From NCBI GenBank assembly GCA_028288585.1, contig JAQBNL010000029.1, forward strand, positions 1 to 52,440: a stretch of DNA of 52,440 bases. The letters run 5' to 3'. The notes under the pieces are model-generated. The model saw only the letters and a list, made by a program, of their open reading frames with translations. It did not search any database and was not told where the DNA came from. Positions within the stretch are counted from its first letter, which is position 1, and each line of letters opens with the position of its first letter. The stretch is from Chitinophagaceae bacterium (GTDB lineage: Bacteria > Bacteroidota > Bacteroidia > Chitinophagales > Chitinophagaceae). Below, piece after piece: positions 16,348 through 24,801 of the stretch. The position numbers and the translations under genes are program-made.

Positions 16348-18216
16348 TTATTGCTTTTCTTCTGAATCATCATCAACCTTTGCCGTAGCCTTAGCCAGGC
16401 TTGCTGCTTTTTTAATAAGCGTAATAAATTCTTTACGGTATCCTTCGGCATCATTGCCTGTTGCGCCGGTAGCAATTTGCAGGATATTATTATAACTGCT
16501 GTTCCCTTTAAATTCGCTTTGCCGCAGCAACATTCCAAACCCTGCAACAGCAGCGGCAAAACGAAAATTATTGGAGGTTGTATTAAACGCTACATCATTA
16601 TCCTCTACCGGGTGTACTATAAGCTCGCTGTTATTTTTTGCAGGGTCTTTATAACGGAACTTTACAGTTAATAATTCTTTTGAGTCGGAGTTGCCCTGGT
16701 TATTTTTTTGATATTTAAGCGGATCAATATCCTTCAGAAATGGTGATTTTATACCTGCCGGGATAATCTCATACAAAGCCGTTACCGTATGACCACTGCC
16801 TAATTCGCCTGCATCTTTTTTATCATCATTAAAATCTTCTTTGTTCAGCATCCTGTTCTCATACCCTATCAGCCGGTAACCTGCAACCTTAGCGGGATTA
16901 AATTCAACCTGCAGTTTTACATCCTTAGCAATAGTGAAAAGTGTTCCTCCAAATTCATTTACCAAAACTTTTTTTGCTTCATTAATGCCATCAATGTAGG
17001 CATGGTTGCCATTGCCTTTATCTGCCAGCTGCTGCATTTTATTGTCTTTATAATTTCCCATACCATAGCCAAGTACAGTAAGATACACACCGCTTTCACG
17101 TTCTTGTTCTATCATAGCAACCAGTGCATCATCACTGCTGGCCCCTACATTAAAATCGCCATCGGTACAAAGGATAACCCTGTTATTTCCATTTTTAATA
17201 AAATTATTTTTAGCGGTTTTGTAAGCCAATTTTATTCCTTCACCACCCGCCGTTGAGCCCCCGGCCTCCAATGCATCTATGGCATTTTTTATTTTTATTT
17301 TATCACTGCCACTTGTTGTCGGCAATACAAGACCGGCATTGCCTGCATACACAACTATAGAGATGTTGTCTTTTTCACGCAGCTGATCTGTAAGCATTTT
17401 TAAAGATGCCTTAACCAGCGGTAATTTATTTTCATCCATCATAGATCCTGATACATCAATTAAAAAAACAAGGTTGGAGGCAGGCAAATTTTCAACAGGA
17501 ATATTTTTTCCCTGCAAACCAATCATAACAAGTTTGTGACTATTATCCCAGGGGCAGGTACTTATTTCTGTTGTGATAGAGAAAGGATGTTTATCCGTTG
17601 GCTGCGGATAATTATATTTAAAATAATTTATCAGCTCTTCAGTTCTTACAGCGCCTGCCGGTGGTAATTGCCCGCCATTTAAAAAGCGGCGAACATTGCT
17701 GTAAGATGCTGCATCTACATCAATAGAAAATGTGGAGAGCGGATCATCGGTTACTTTATGAAAACCGTTTTCATTGATGTGGTCATAATCTTCTGTGTTG
17801 AAATCTTTTTCATTCATGTAAACTCCGGCCGATTTTCCTTTTAATTCCGATAAATAACCCAACGATTTCTCTGACCTTTTTGTACTTAGGGCGGTAACAG
17901 TCACATCCTGTAATGGAGTTGCATCCGCGGCCAGTTTTACATTGATAACTGTTCTGTTGTTGGTGGTAACTTCCTGCGATTTGTACCCAACCTTTGTTAT
18001 TAGCAGTACATCTTTATCATTTACTTCTATAGAATAAGCCCCGTTTTTATCAGAGATTGTTCCGGTTTGTGTGCCTTTTACGGTAATGCCTGCCATTGCT
18101 ACAGGATTGTTATTTTCATCGGTAATAATTCCTGAAACAGTATGTTTGTTAAAGTAAGAAAATGCCATGATCGCAATAATAAATACCGGGATCAGTAATA
18201 AAATTATTTTTTTCAT
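16348..18216 (-). CDS. exported VWA-domain protein with carboxypeptidase-regulatory-like N-terminal domain (YfbK-like)
   Basis: Membrane-anchored or periplasmic protein of unknown role. Order: N-terminal hydrophobic segment (residues 3-20); carboxypeptidase-D-regulatory-like Ig domain (about 25-95, VSGIITDENNNPV); a SusC-like linker with VTALSTKRSEKSLGY (about 106-120); the YfbK-type N-terminal region (FSIDVDAASYSNVRRFL); the VWA domain from about 245 with MIDAS sequence DVSGSM and CTDGDFN; and a DUF3520-like C-terminal region (VKLQVEFNP onward). At 622 aa it is complete. It is divergently transcribed from the sigma-factor gene, with 76 bp between starts, and it shares the SusC-like linker with the anti-sigma-like protein across the divide, suggesting one regulatory unit. 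It ends in a terminator. Confidence 0.9.
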   Translation of the reverse strand: MKKIILLLIPVFIIAIMAFSYFNKHTVSGIITDENNNPVAMAGITVKGTQTGTISDKNGAYSIEVNDKDVLLITKVGYKSQEVTTNNRTVINVKLAADATPLQDVTVTALSTKRSEKSLGYLSELKGKSAGVYMNEKDFNTEDYDHINENGFHKVTDDPLSTFSIDVDAASYSNVRRFLNGGQLPPAGAVRTEELINYFKYNYPQPTDKHPFSITTEISTCPWDNSHKLVMIGLQGKNIPVENLPASNLVFLIDVSGSMMDENKLPLVKASLKMLTDQLREKDNISIVVYAGNAGLVLPTTSGSDKIKIKNAIDALEAGGSTAGGEGIKLAYKTAKNNFIKNGNNRVILCTDGDFNVGASSDDALVAMIEQERESGVYLTVLGYGMGNYKDNKMQQLADKGNGNHAYIDGINEAKKVLVNEFGGTLFTIAKDVKLQVEFNPAKVAGYRLIGYENRMLNKEDFNDDKKDAGELGSGHTVTALYEIIPAGIKSPFLKDIDPLKYQKNNQGNSDSKELLTVKFRYKDPAKNNSELIVHPVEDNDVAFNTTSNNFRFAAAVAGFGMLLRQSEFKGNSSYNNILQIATGATGNDAEGYRKEFITLIKKAASLAKATAKVDDDSEEKQ

Positions 18217-18292
18217 AACAGGATTTTTTAAACAGGATGCATCTATTTACATAATTACACACATCATTAAAAAATATTTATTTTAATATCAT

Positions 18293-18883
18293 TTGCTTTT
18301 CTTAAAAAATATACCGTCTGCGGATCCTGATAAAGAACTTATTGAAAAGTATAAAGCTTCAGGGAGTCTTGATATACTTGGAGAATTATACCAGCGATAT
18401 ATGGACCTGGTGTATGGCGTATGTTTAAAATACCTGAGACAGCCGGAAGATGCAAAAGATTGTGTTTTGAATATTTTTGAAGAACTGGTTGGTAAACTGA
18501 AGAAGTATGATGTTGATAATTTTAAAGCATGGTTGTACCAGTTAACAAAGAACCATTGCCTGATGAAGTTGCGGAAGCAAAAAATATTACCTGTTAATAT
18601 TGATTTGTCTTTTATGCAATCAGAAGAAAATGTACATCTTGATGATGAGATGCAGAAAGAGAAGAATTTTAAACAAATGCAATTTTGCCTTGGGCAATTG
18701 ACAGACCAGCAAAGGCAGGTGATTGAATTATTTTATCTTAATAATAAATGCTATAAAGAAATTGCAGAAATAACAGCCATTGAAATTAATAGGGTAAGAA
18801 GCTTTATACAAAACGGCAGGCGGAATTTAAAAATATGTATGGAGAAAGCACTTGGAGAAATGCAGGAAGGAAAAATTAAATAA
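18293..18883 (+). CDS. RNA polymerase sigma factor, sigma-70/ECF type (TTG start)
   Basis: ECF-like sigma factor of 196 aa. Region 2 spans about residues 15-85 (ELIEKYKASGSLDILGELY, then DAKDCVLNIFEEL) and region 4 is at about 130-185 (LTDQQRQVIELFY, then YKEIAEITAIE with the helix-turn-helix). The start must be TTG at 18293: an in-frame TAA lies three codons upstream, and the first internal Met is residue 41, inside region 2. The following anti-sigma-like gene begins 3 bp after the stop, with GTG. The VWA gene is divergent 76 bp upstream. Poor initiation codons in both genes suggest deliberately low synthesis. Its regulon is unknown; its own operon and the VWA gene are the first guess. Confidence 0.9.
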   Translation: MLFLKNIPSADPDKELIEKYKASGSLDILGELYQRYMDLVYGVCLKYLRQPEDAKDCVLNIFEELVGKLKKYDVDNFKAWLYQLTKNHCLMKLRKQKILPVNIDLSFMQSEENVHLDDEMQKEKNFKQMQFCLGQLTDQQRQVIELFYLNNKCYKEIAEITAIEINRVRSFIQNGRRNLKICMEKALGEMQEGKIK

Positions 18884-18886
18884 ATA

Positions 18887-20098
18887 GTGTCACAGGATTA
18901 TAAATATACAGCAGCAGATTTCGACCGCTATCATTCAGGACAAATGAGTGAAGGCGAAATGCATGCCTTAGAAAAAGCGGCTTTACAAGATCCGTTTCTT
19001 GCTGACGCTTTGGAAGGATATGCTTATACAGATGCGGCCACAAAAGATATCACAGGGTTAAAAGAAAAACTTTTTTCAAAGAAGAAAAAGAGAAATGTAT
19101 TCCTTGTAATACAAAAACAAAATAGCTGGCTAAAAATAGCCGCATTGTTTATTTTAATAGCGGGAATGGGCTACATGGCATACCTGCTCAATTTTAATAA
19201 AGGGAATAATACGCTTGCAAAAAAAGAAAATGGGTATATAAAAAATACCACTGAACAAATTCCAACTCCCAAAACAGGTTCTTCATTAAGCAATGAAAAA
19301 AAAGATATAGTTATTACCACCCCGGCTGAAAAGCGTAAGGAGGCTTTCATGAATAAAGACAATAAGATCCCTGCGGCTGATCTTAAGGTTGAGGATAAGC
19401 CGGTTGAAAAATCTTCAGGCTACCTGCGTGATGCAAACCTGCAGAAAGCAGTAATGCCAGTGGCTCAAAAGAATTATTCCATAAACGGGGAGAAGAATTT
19501 TTTAAAAGGAAAAATTGTAGATAGTATGGGCTATCCTGTTCGCTATGCAACAATAGCCAGTAAAGCCCGGAATGTAATTACTACGTCAGATTCCACGGGC
19601 AGATTTAAATTAGAGACCAATGATAGTTCGCTAACTGCAACCGTTTCAGCACCTGGATACAAGACCAGGGAAAAAAAACTTAGCGATAAAGGGGAGCAGG
19701 TAATTGTTATAAAAAGCGATAACCAAAATCTTAATGAAGTAGCTGTTACAGCATTGGGTACACAAAGACAAAAACAATTGCGTTCCGCACCTAAGTTAGA
19801 AGGTAAAGTCCAGGGAATAGCGGTTGACAACACTATTTCGGAACCCATTAATGGATGGAAGAAGTTTAATGAGTATATACTGGCTAATATTAATATTCCT
19901 GAAGATGAGAACGGAAATAATTATAAAGGAAAAGTTGTGCTTTCATTTGAAATAAATACTAAGGGCCATCTTAAAAAAATAAAAGTAGAAGAATCACTTT
20001 GTACACCCTGCGATGAAGAAGCAGGCAGGTTATTAATCCAGGGGCCAAAATGGAAATATGTAAAAGATAAAAGACCTGTTGTAACTATTCAGTTTTGA
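18887..20098 (+). CDS. anti-sigma-like membrane protein with carboxypeptidase-like and TonB C-terminal domains (GTG start)
   Basis: A 403-residue inner-membrane protein. The N-terminal cytosolic part (residues 1-80, YTAADFDRYHSGQMSEGEM, then DPFLADALEGY) is the short helical domain typical of Bacteroidota proteins encoded after ECF sigma factors. One membrane span is at about 85-105 (AALFILIAGMGYMAYLL). Then follow a linker, a carboxypeptidase-regulatory-like domain (about 205-275, KGKIVDSMGYPVRYATI), a SusC-like linker (LNEVAVTALGTQRQKQ) and a TonB-C-like domain (about 315-403) with the Cys pair CTPC. The initiator is GTG, 3 bp after the sigma stop; the next Met is residue 20. The likely role is to hold the sigma factor and respond to a periplasmic signal; this is inferred from gene order and layout. 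Confidence 0.85.
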   Translation: MSQDYKYTAADFDRYHSGQMSEGEMHALEKAALQDPFLADALEGYAYTDAATKDITGLKEKLFSKKKKRNVFLVIQKQNSWLKIAALFILIAGMGYMAYLLNFNKGNNTLAKKENGYIKNTTEQIPTPKTGSSLSNEKKDIVITTPAEKRKEAFMNKDNKIPAADLKVEDKPVEKSSGYLRDANLQKAVMPVAQKNYSINGEKNFLKGKIVDSMGYPVRYATIASKARNVITTSDSTGRFKLETNDSSLTATVSAPGYKTREKKLSDKGEQVIVIKSDNQNLNEVAVTALGTQRQKQLRSAPKLEGKVQGIAVDNTISEPINGWKKFNEYILANINIPEDENGNNYKGKVVLSFEINTKGHLKKIKVEESLCTPCDEEAGRLLIQGPKWKYVKDKRPVVTIQF

Positions 20099-20166
20099 TG
20101 ACAGGTTGGGAGCCAAATAAATTCTTCATTGCAGGGTAAAGTATTTATTTTTATAACAAAGATTGT

Positions 20167-20802
20167 ATGTGTTGGCGTATCATCATACTATTTTTTTTCA
20201 TCAGTTCGTGCAGTGTAACTCCACCACCGCTATATAAATACAAATCCCACCCGGTATATGAAATCAACCCAAAGCCGGAGCGTATCCTGTTATTAAATAC
20301 ATACAATGTTGCTGCAAAAAAATATCGTGAAAATAAAGGTGAGCTGTTTAAACACCTTATAGATAGCGTGCTGGTTACCGCTGCATCAGAAATAAAAGCT
20401 AGAACGCTAATAGAAACAGAAGCAATTGCAGGGTTTACAAGTGTAACACCCGGTGACAGCAGTATATATTCTATCATGAAAGAACACAATGCTACACATG
20501 CAATTGTTGTTGATTCATTCAATGTTTTTTTTGATCAGAGGGATGTTGAAGTAACTAAAACAGAATCGGGTAAAAACAGGGAAGCTTTTTATGATATTGT
20601 TTCTGAAATAGATTTTTCTTTTTACAACAGCCAAAGCCTTTTTAAAAAATCATTAATGGTTAATCGCAGGCATTATGATTCACGCACTGTTATAAGCGGT
20701 TTCCTGGCAGCGGGACCTAATGTAGTTAGCCAAAAAAAAGATGCATGGAAATTTACAAAGGATAACCTGATGAATTACCTGGATCTCTTTTTTGAGAGGT
20801 AG
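20167..20802 (+). CDS. hypothetical lipoprotein, 211 aa
   Basis: Short leader ending in a lipobox (FISSCS), so probably a lipoprotein in the envelope. The body has a pattern of a strand (RILLLNTYNVA), a helix (KGELFKHLIDSVLVTAASEIKA), the strand HAIVVDSFNVFFDQRD and a late FYNSQSLFKKSLMVN strand, resembling small alpha/beta envelope lipoproteins common in Bacteroidota; I cannot assign a family with certainty. It follows the anti-sigma-like gene by 68 bp on the same strand and converges on exuT with 25 bp between stops. No function is proposed. The start chosen is the ATG that gives a complete leader. Confidence 0.8.
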   Translation: MCWRIIILFFFISSCSVTPPPLYKYKSHPVYEINPKPERILLLNTYNVAAKKYRENKGELFKHLIDSVLVTAASEIKARTLIETEAIAGFTSVTPGDSSIYSIMKEHNATHAIVVDSFNVFFDQRDVEVTKTESGKNREAFYDIVSEIDFSFYNSQSLFKKSLMVNRRHYDSRTVISGFLAAGPNVVSQKKDAWKFTKDNLMNYLDLFFER

Positions 20803-20827
20803 GCCCTGGTTTAAATAATGCTTCCCT

Positions 20828-22132
20828 TTAAAGATCTATCTGTTTTAACTTTGGCACCAGGAAGTGCATAATAAGCCATGCCCCTAAATATGCAGCGCCA
20901 CATATAAAAAACATAATGTAGTAACCTGTTTCAATTTGCCCTATGCTTTCATAATGAACAAACATTCCTTTTTGCACAAGCAATGAAAGCAGGATACCTC
21001 CCAGCCCGCCAAACATACCACCGATACCGGTTACAGATGCAGTTGTTTTCTTAGGGAACATATCCGATACTGTTGTGAAAATATTTGCGCTCCATGCCTG
21101 GTGTGCGGCGGCAGCAATTCCTATCACCAGCACTGCAAGCCACATATTAATGGAGCCTAATACCTGTGCAAAAATTATTGGTAATACACAGAAAGCATAA
21201 ATAAGCATACTTGTTTTTCGTGCTTTAAAAACGGGCCACCCATTATTTATAAGTTTCATTGGCAACCAGCCGCCGCCAATACTGCCGAGGCTGGATATAA
21301 TGTATACCAATGCTGTTGGCCACGCAATATCTGTACTGCTTAAATGATATTGCTTTCTTAAAAAATCAGGAAGCCAGAAAAGATAGAACCACCAGATAGG
21401 ATCGGTAAGAAATTTACCGATGGCAAAAGCCCATGTTTGTTTAAATGCCAATAACCTGCCCCAGGAAACTTTTTCAGTGTTCCGCTCCTGCAGTTCATCG
21501 TCCTTATCACTATGTATGTATTTAAATTCTTCTTCTGATAATCTTTTTTGCTTATTGGGAACTTCATAGTAAATGAACCATAATATCAGCCAGATAAAAC
21601 CTATCAACCCGGTTAAAATAAACGCCCATTGCCATCCCATTTTTTCAGCAATAAAAGGAACGCTAAGCGGTGCTATAATCGCTCCTATGTTTGAGCCGGA
21701 ATTAAAAATCCCTGTAGCAAAAGCACGTTCTTTTTTAGGGAACCATTCGGCAGTAGCTTTAATGGCCGCAGGGAAATTTCCTGATTCGGTAACACCTAAA
21801 AATATTCTTGCTATGCTAAACCCCATGGTACCTGTAGCAAAAGCATGGCAAACCGCAGCAACACTCCATAAACAGGTTGCCAGTGCATACCCGATCTTTG
21901 TACCTAATTTATCAATTATCCGTCCTGCGAATATCATCCCCAATGCATAAGCCACTTTGAATGCGATCTCAATGTTTGCATAATTAGCAGCTTCCTGTAC
22001 GGCGTTCCATTGAAAGGCTGTTGCCAAATAAGGTTTTATCAAACTAATTACTGCCCTGTCGAGATAGTTGACTGTTGTAGCAAAAAAAACTAATCCGCAG
22101 ATCGTCCAGCGGTATTTTCCAACCTTTTCCAT
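20828..22132 (-). CDS. exuT: MFS transporter, hexuronate (ExuT-like) type
   Basis: Twelve-helix major facilitator of the anion:cation symporter group, importing hexuronates (galacturonate, glucuronate) with protons. The N terminus RWTICGLVFFATTVNYLDRAVIS is diagnostic of the ExuT/GudP branch; the loop GRIIDKLGTKIGY and the segment RIFLGVTESGNFPAAIKATAEWFPKKERA are as expected. Length of 434 aa is normal. It lies 29 bp downstream of uxuA on the same strand, so uptake and catabolism of hexuronate are probably co-transcribed. The exact substrate is inferred from uxuA. Confidence 0.9.
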   Translation of the reverse strand: MEKVGKYRWTICGLVFFATTVNYLDRAVISLIKPYLATAFQWNAVQEAANYANIEIAFKVAYALGMIFAGRIIDKLGTKIGYALATCLWSVAAVCHAFATGTMGFSIARIFLGVTESGNFPAAIKATAEWFPKKERAFATGIFNSGSNIGAIIAPLSVPFIAEKMGWQWAFILTGLIGFIWLILWFIYYEVPNKQKRLSEEEFKYIHSDKDDELQERNTEKVSWGRLLAFKQTWAFAIGKFLTDPIWWFYLFWLPDFLRKQYHLSSTDIAWPTALVYIISSLGSIGGGWLPMKLINNGWPVFKARKTSMLIYAFCVLPIIFAQVLGSINMWLAVLVIGIAAAAHQAWSANIFTTVSDMFPKKTTASVTGIGGMFGGLGGILLSLLVQKGMFVHYESIGQIETGYYIMFFICGAAYLGAWLIMHFLVPKLKQIDL

Positions 22133-22161
22133 TTTATAGTTTATGTAATAAAACTAAGGGA

Positions 22162-23337
22162 TTAACTTCTCATATCCATACTTCTCAAAATTCCCATTTC
22201 AAGTCCACGCAATTCTGCCAGGCCTCTCATACGGCCAATGCAGGAGTAGCCGGGGTTTGTTTTTTTACCCAGATCATCCATCATTTGGTGGCCGTGATCG
22301 GGACGAAACGGAATGCTGATCTTTCTTTTTTGCACCACATTAATGATCTCTTTTACCACATTGAACATATCAACATCTCCCTCTAAATGATTGTCTTCAT
22401 AAAAATCGCCAAACTCATTTCGCCTGGTGCTTCGCAGGTGAATAAAATTTATGCGGTCAGCAAATTGTTTCACCATCGCCGGCAGATCATTATCAGGGTT
22501 AACGCCAAATGAACCCGTGCAAAAACACAAACCATTATTCAAAGAAGGGACTGCAGCAATCAATGCCTCAACATCTTTTGCAGTGCTCACTATCCTTGGC
22601 AAACCCAAAACAGGATAAGGCGGATCATCAGGGTGGATAACCATTTTTACGCCATGCTCATCCGCAACGGGAATGATCTGCTGTAAAAAATAAATCAGGT
22701 GCTGTCTCAATTTATCAGCGTCAATGCCTTCATAGGCATCCAATGCCTGTTGAAATTGGTGGAGTGAAAAACTTTCTTCGCTGCCCGGTAATCCTGCAAT
22801 AATGTTTCGCTGTAATTGTAATTTTTCTTCATCACTCATTTTCTCAAAGCGCTGCTTTGCTCTTTCCAGTTCCTGCTGCGAATAATCTTTCTCTGCATTT
22901 TTTCTTTGCAGGATAAAAACATCAAAGGCAATGAAAGCAGCTTTCTCAAACCGCAAAGCTTTCGAGCCGTCTTCAACAGTATAATTTAGATCTGTTCTTG
23001 TCCAATCCAGCACGGGCATAAAGTTGTATGTGATGATCTTCATACCGCACTGCGCAAGATTGATGATGGTTTGTTTATAATTCTCTATGTATTGGTGAAA
23101 ATTACCGGCCTGTGTTTTTATGGCTTCGTGTACAGGAACACTTTCCACAACTGCCCAATCCATTCCTGCCGCTTCAATAATGTGAATTCTTTTTTTGATC
23201 TCTTCCACACTCCACGCTTCTCCATTCGGAATATGATGTAAAGCAGTTACCACCCCGCTGCAGCCTGCCTGTCTTATATCTGATAAACGCACAGGGTCAT
23301 CAGGCCCAAACCAACGCATGGTTTGTTTTAATTGCAT
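22162..23337 (-). CDS. uxuA: mannonate dehydratase
   Basis: Converts D-mannonate to 2-keto-3-deoxygluconate in glucuronate catabolism; cytosolic, Mn/Fe dependent. Recognisable family segments are [20 protein letters not shown] at the N terminus, [34 protein letters not shown] (metal-binding His/Asp region), [18 protein letters not shown] and RPDHGHQM near the C terminus. At 391 aa it is full length. It is first in a two-gene unit with exuT. The other steps (uxaC, uxuB, kdgK) are not in this window, so they must be elsewhere. The tRNA-Arg gene lies 31 bp upstream on the same strand. Confidence 0.95.
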   Translation of the reverse strand: MQLKQTMRWFGPDDPVRLSDIRQAGCSGVVTALHHIPNGEAWSVEEIKKRIHIIEAAGMDWAVVESVPVHEAIKTQAGNFHQYIENYKQTIINLAQCGMKIITYNFMPVLDWTRTDLNYTVEDGSKALRFEKAAFIAFDVFILQRKNAEKDYSQQELERAKQRFEKMSDEEKLQLQRNIIAGLPGSEESFSLHQFQQALDAYEGIDADKLRQHLIYFLQQIIPVADEHGVKMVIHPDDPPYPVLGLPRIVSTAKDVEALIAAVPSLNNGLCFCTGSFGVNPDNDLPAMVKQFADRINFIHLRSTRRNEFGDFYEDNHLEGDVDMFNVVKEIINVVQKRKISIPFRPDHGHQMMDDLGKKTNPGYSCIGRMRGLAELRGLEMGILRSMDMRS

Positions 23338-23368
23338 ATAGCTTTCTTGTAAAATGGAATTTTATTTG

Positions 23369-23440
23369 TAGTCCCGGCAAGAATCGAACTTGCATCTAAA
23401 GTTTAGGAAACTTCTATTCTATCCATTGAACTACGGGACC
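23369..23440 (-). tRNA. tRNA-Arg (anticodon CCT)
   Basis: On the minus strand a full cloverleaf folds: acceptor GGTCCCG with CGGGACT (first pair G-U), D arm GTTC/GAAT, anticodon arm GAAGT-TTCCTAA-ACTTT with CCT at the anticodon position, and T arm GCAAG-TTCGATT-CTTGC. Discriminator base A; CCA is not encoded. It decodes AGG. A TAnnTTTG box lies just upstream. tRNA-Arg(CCT) genes are common integration sites, but no integrase or duplicated 3' end is present here. Confidence 0.96.
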
Positions 23441-23453
23441 GGTTTTGAGGACG

Positions 23454-23461
23454 CAAAAATA
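23454..23461 (-). promoter_or_regulatory. candidate -7 box (TATTTTTG) for tRNA-Arg
   Basis: Exact TAnnTTTG match on the minus strand, 13 bp before the tRNA 5' end, with a TTTTG about 16 bp further upstream that could be the -33 element (spacing slightly short). Confidence 0.5.
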
Positions 23462-23483
23462 AAACTTTGTGTACTATCAAAAG

Positions 23484-23491
23484 TATATTTG
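23484..23491 (+). promoter_or_regulatory. candidate -7 box (TATATTTG) for the VOC protein gene
   Basis: Exact TAnnTTTG match 37 bp upstream of the ATG at 23529. A TTTG lies 14 bp before it, closer than the usual -33 spacing, so the -33 element is doubtful. Confidence 0.45.
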
Positions 23492-23528
23492 TCATTATAT
23501 CTGGTTCCAGATTATTTAAACAACTAAT

Positions 23529-23990
23529 ATGAGAACGTATATAAGCGCCTGCTGCCTTTTATTTGTTATTTTGATAAGCACAACATTTAAGGGTTTTGCG
23601 CAAATGGAACGTCCCGCTTTGAACCATATAGCAGTCTACGTTTATGATCTTAAAAAAAGCACTGATTTTTATAAGGATATTATTGGGCTGACAATGATAC
23701 CGGATCCCTTCAAGGATAATAAACATACGTGGTTTAAAATTGGTGAGCATAGCCAGTTACACCTTATACAAGGCGCAACATCTGTTACAGGGCATGATAA
23801 AAATTCTCACCTGTGTTTTAGTATTGCTTCTATGGATAGCTTTATTACTGTGCTGAATAAAAATAAAATCATGTTTGAAGACTGGCCCGGAAAAACAAAA
23901 ATGGTCACTACCCGGCCGGACGGAGTGAAGCAGATATATTTTAAAGACCCGGATGGATATTGGATAGAAATTAATAATGATGCTTATTAA
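23529..23990 (+). CDS. exported VOC (glyoxalase/bleomycin-resistance fold) protein
   Basis: A 153-residue protein with a signal peptide (cleavage near FAQ) followed by a single vicinal-oxygen-chelate domain: LNHIAVYVYDLKKSTDFYKDIIG (first module with the His ligand), then HLCFSIASMDSFI and KQIYFKDPDGYWIEIN with the C-terminal Glu ligand. The glyoxalase-I-like metal positions are plausible, but the substrate is unknown. The exported location is less usual for VOC enzymes but recurs in Bacteroidota. It stands alone between tRNA-Arg (divergent) and a TPR protein. Confidence 0.9.
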   Translation: MRTYISACCLLFVILISTTFKGFAQMERPALNHIAVYVYDLKKSTDFYKDIIGLTMIPDPFKDNKHTWFKIGEHSQLHLIQGATSVTGHDKNSHLCFSIASMDSFITVLNKNKIMFEDWPGKTKMVTTRPDGVKQIYFKDPDGYWIEINNDAY

Positions 23991-24014
23991 CCGGTTATAG
24001 TTTGATTTTCGGGT

Positions 24015-24022
24015 TATCTTTG
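24015..24022 (+). promoter_or_regulatory. candidate -7 box (TATCTTTG) for the TPR protein gene
   Basis: Exact TAnnTTTG match 19 bp before the ATG at 24042. No well-spaced -33 TTG recognised. Confidence 0.5.
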
Positions 24023-24041
24023 CACTCCTAATTTTTTTATC

Positions 24042-24692
24042 ATGAAGTTTTTGAATTTTATTATTAAATACCGGTTGTTGCTCGGGGTTATATTATTAAT
24101 TGCTGCCATTGTGGTAAACATACAAACAAGTTTTTGGCCATCCTTTATCTTGTATTTGATAGCGGTAATTTTTATTGTGGGCCATTTTTTATTTGGCCCC
24201 ATGCGGTTAATACAGGGATATATGGAATCAGGGGATATGGAAGGCGCAGAAAAAGTCATCAACTCTATCTGGTTTCCAGGGTTGCTTATTAAACCTGTAC
24301 GCTCCGTTTATTTTACCATCAAAGGCAACCTTGCTATGGTAAAAGAAGATTATGCATCTGCTGAAACACATATGAAAAAAAGCCTGTCACTGGGCAGCCC
24401 GATGAAGGAAGCGGAAGGTGCAAACCAGTTACAATTAGGGATGCTTTCTATGCAAAAAGGAAATATTAAAGAAGCTGAAAGATATATCAGGCAGGCAATA
24501 CGCTCTGGCTTACCGGATAAGGAAAATGAAGCCGCCGCATGGCTACAGCTTTCTTCCATCATGATAAACAAAAGAGAATATAGGGCGGCAAAAGAATACT
24601 TTAGGAAAGTAAAAGCGCTTAAACCAACTACTCCCCAAATTGTTGACCAGGTAAAACAAATGGAAAAATATATCAGCCGGATGCCCGGATAA
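24042..24692 (+). CDS. tetratricopeptide-repeat membrane protein
   Basis: A 216-residue protein with two hydrophobic spans at the N terminus (about residues 8-28 and 31-50), followed by a short linker (RLIQGYMESGDMEGAEKVI) and three or so helical TPR-like units in residues 60-205 (NLAMVKEDYASAETHMKKSL, then QLGMLSMQKGNIKEAERYI, then MINKREYRAAKEYFRKV). The TPR part probably faces the cytosol and mediates protein contacts. No catalytic motif is seen. It is transcribed alone from a -7 box 19 bp upstream; the following 110 bp hold ATTGG-type repeats. Confidence 0.85.
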   Translation: MKFLNFIIKYRLLLGVILLIAAIVVNIQTSFWPSFILYLIAVIFIVGHFLFGPMRLIQGYMESGDMEGAEKVINSIWFPGLLIKPVRSVYFTIKGNLAMVKEDYASAETHMKKSLSLGSPMKEAEGANQLQLGMLSMQKGNIKEAERYIRQAIRSGLPDKENEAAAWLQLSSIMINKREYRAAKEYFRKVKALKPTTPQIVDQVKQMEKYISRMPG

Positions 24693-24780
24693 TATTGGTC
24701 ATTGGGGCATTGGTCCAATAAATCATTATTTACTCATATTTTTTGTTTTCATTTACTAATGACGTAATGACTATTGACGT
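24693..24780. repeat. ATTGG/AATGAC tandem and inverted short repeats
   Basis: Three ATTGG units at 24694, 24701 and 24709 (words ATTGGTC/ATTGGGGC/ATTGGTCC), with TATTGG/CCAATA as inverted ends (24693-24698 and 24715-24720), then two AATGAC units near 24758-24770 in the opposite sense. This is the style of simple intergenic repeat seen in Bacteroidota; it may form a weak hairpin at the 3' end of the TPR gene. Confidence 0.45.
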
Positions 24781-24788
24781 GCAAATCT

Positions 24789-24796
24789 TAACTTTG
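24789..24796 (+). promoter_or_regulatory. candidate -7 box (TAACTTTG) for the helicase gene
   Basis: Exact TAnnTTTG match ending 5 bp before the ATG at 24802; if used, the mRNA would start almost at the initiation codon (leaderless or nearly so). Confidence 0.5.
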
Positions 24797-24801
24797 AAGA
24801 A

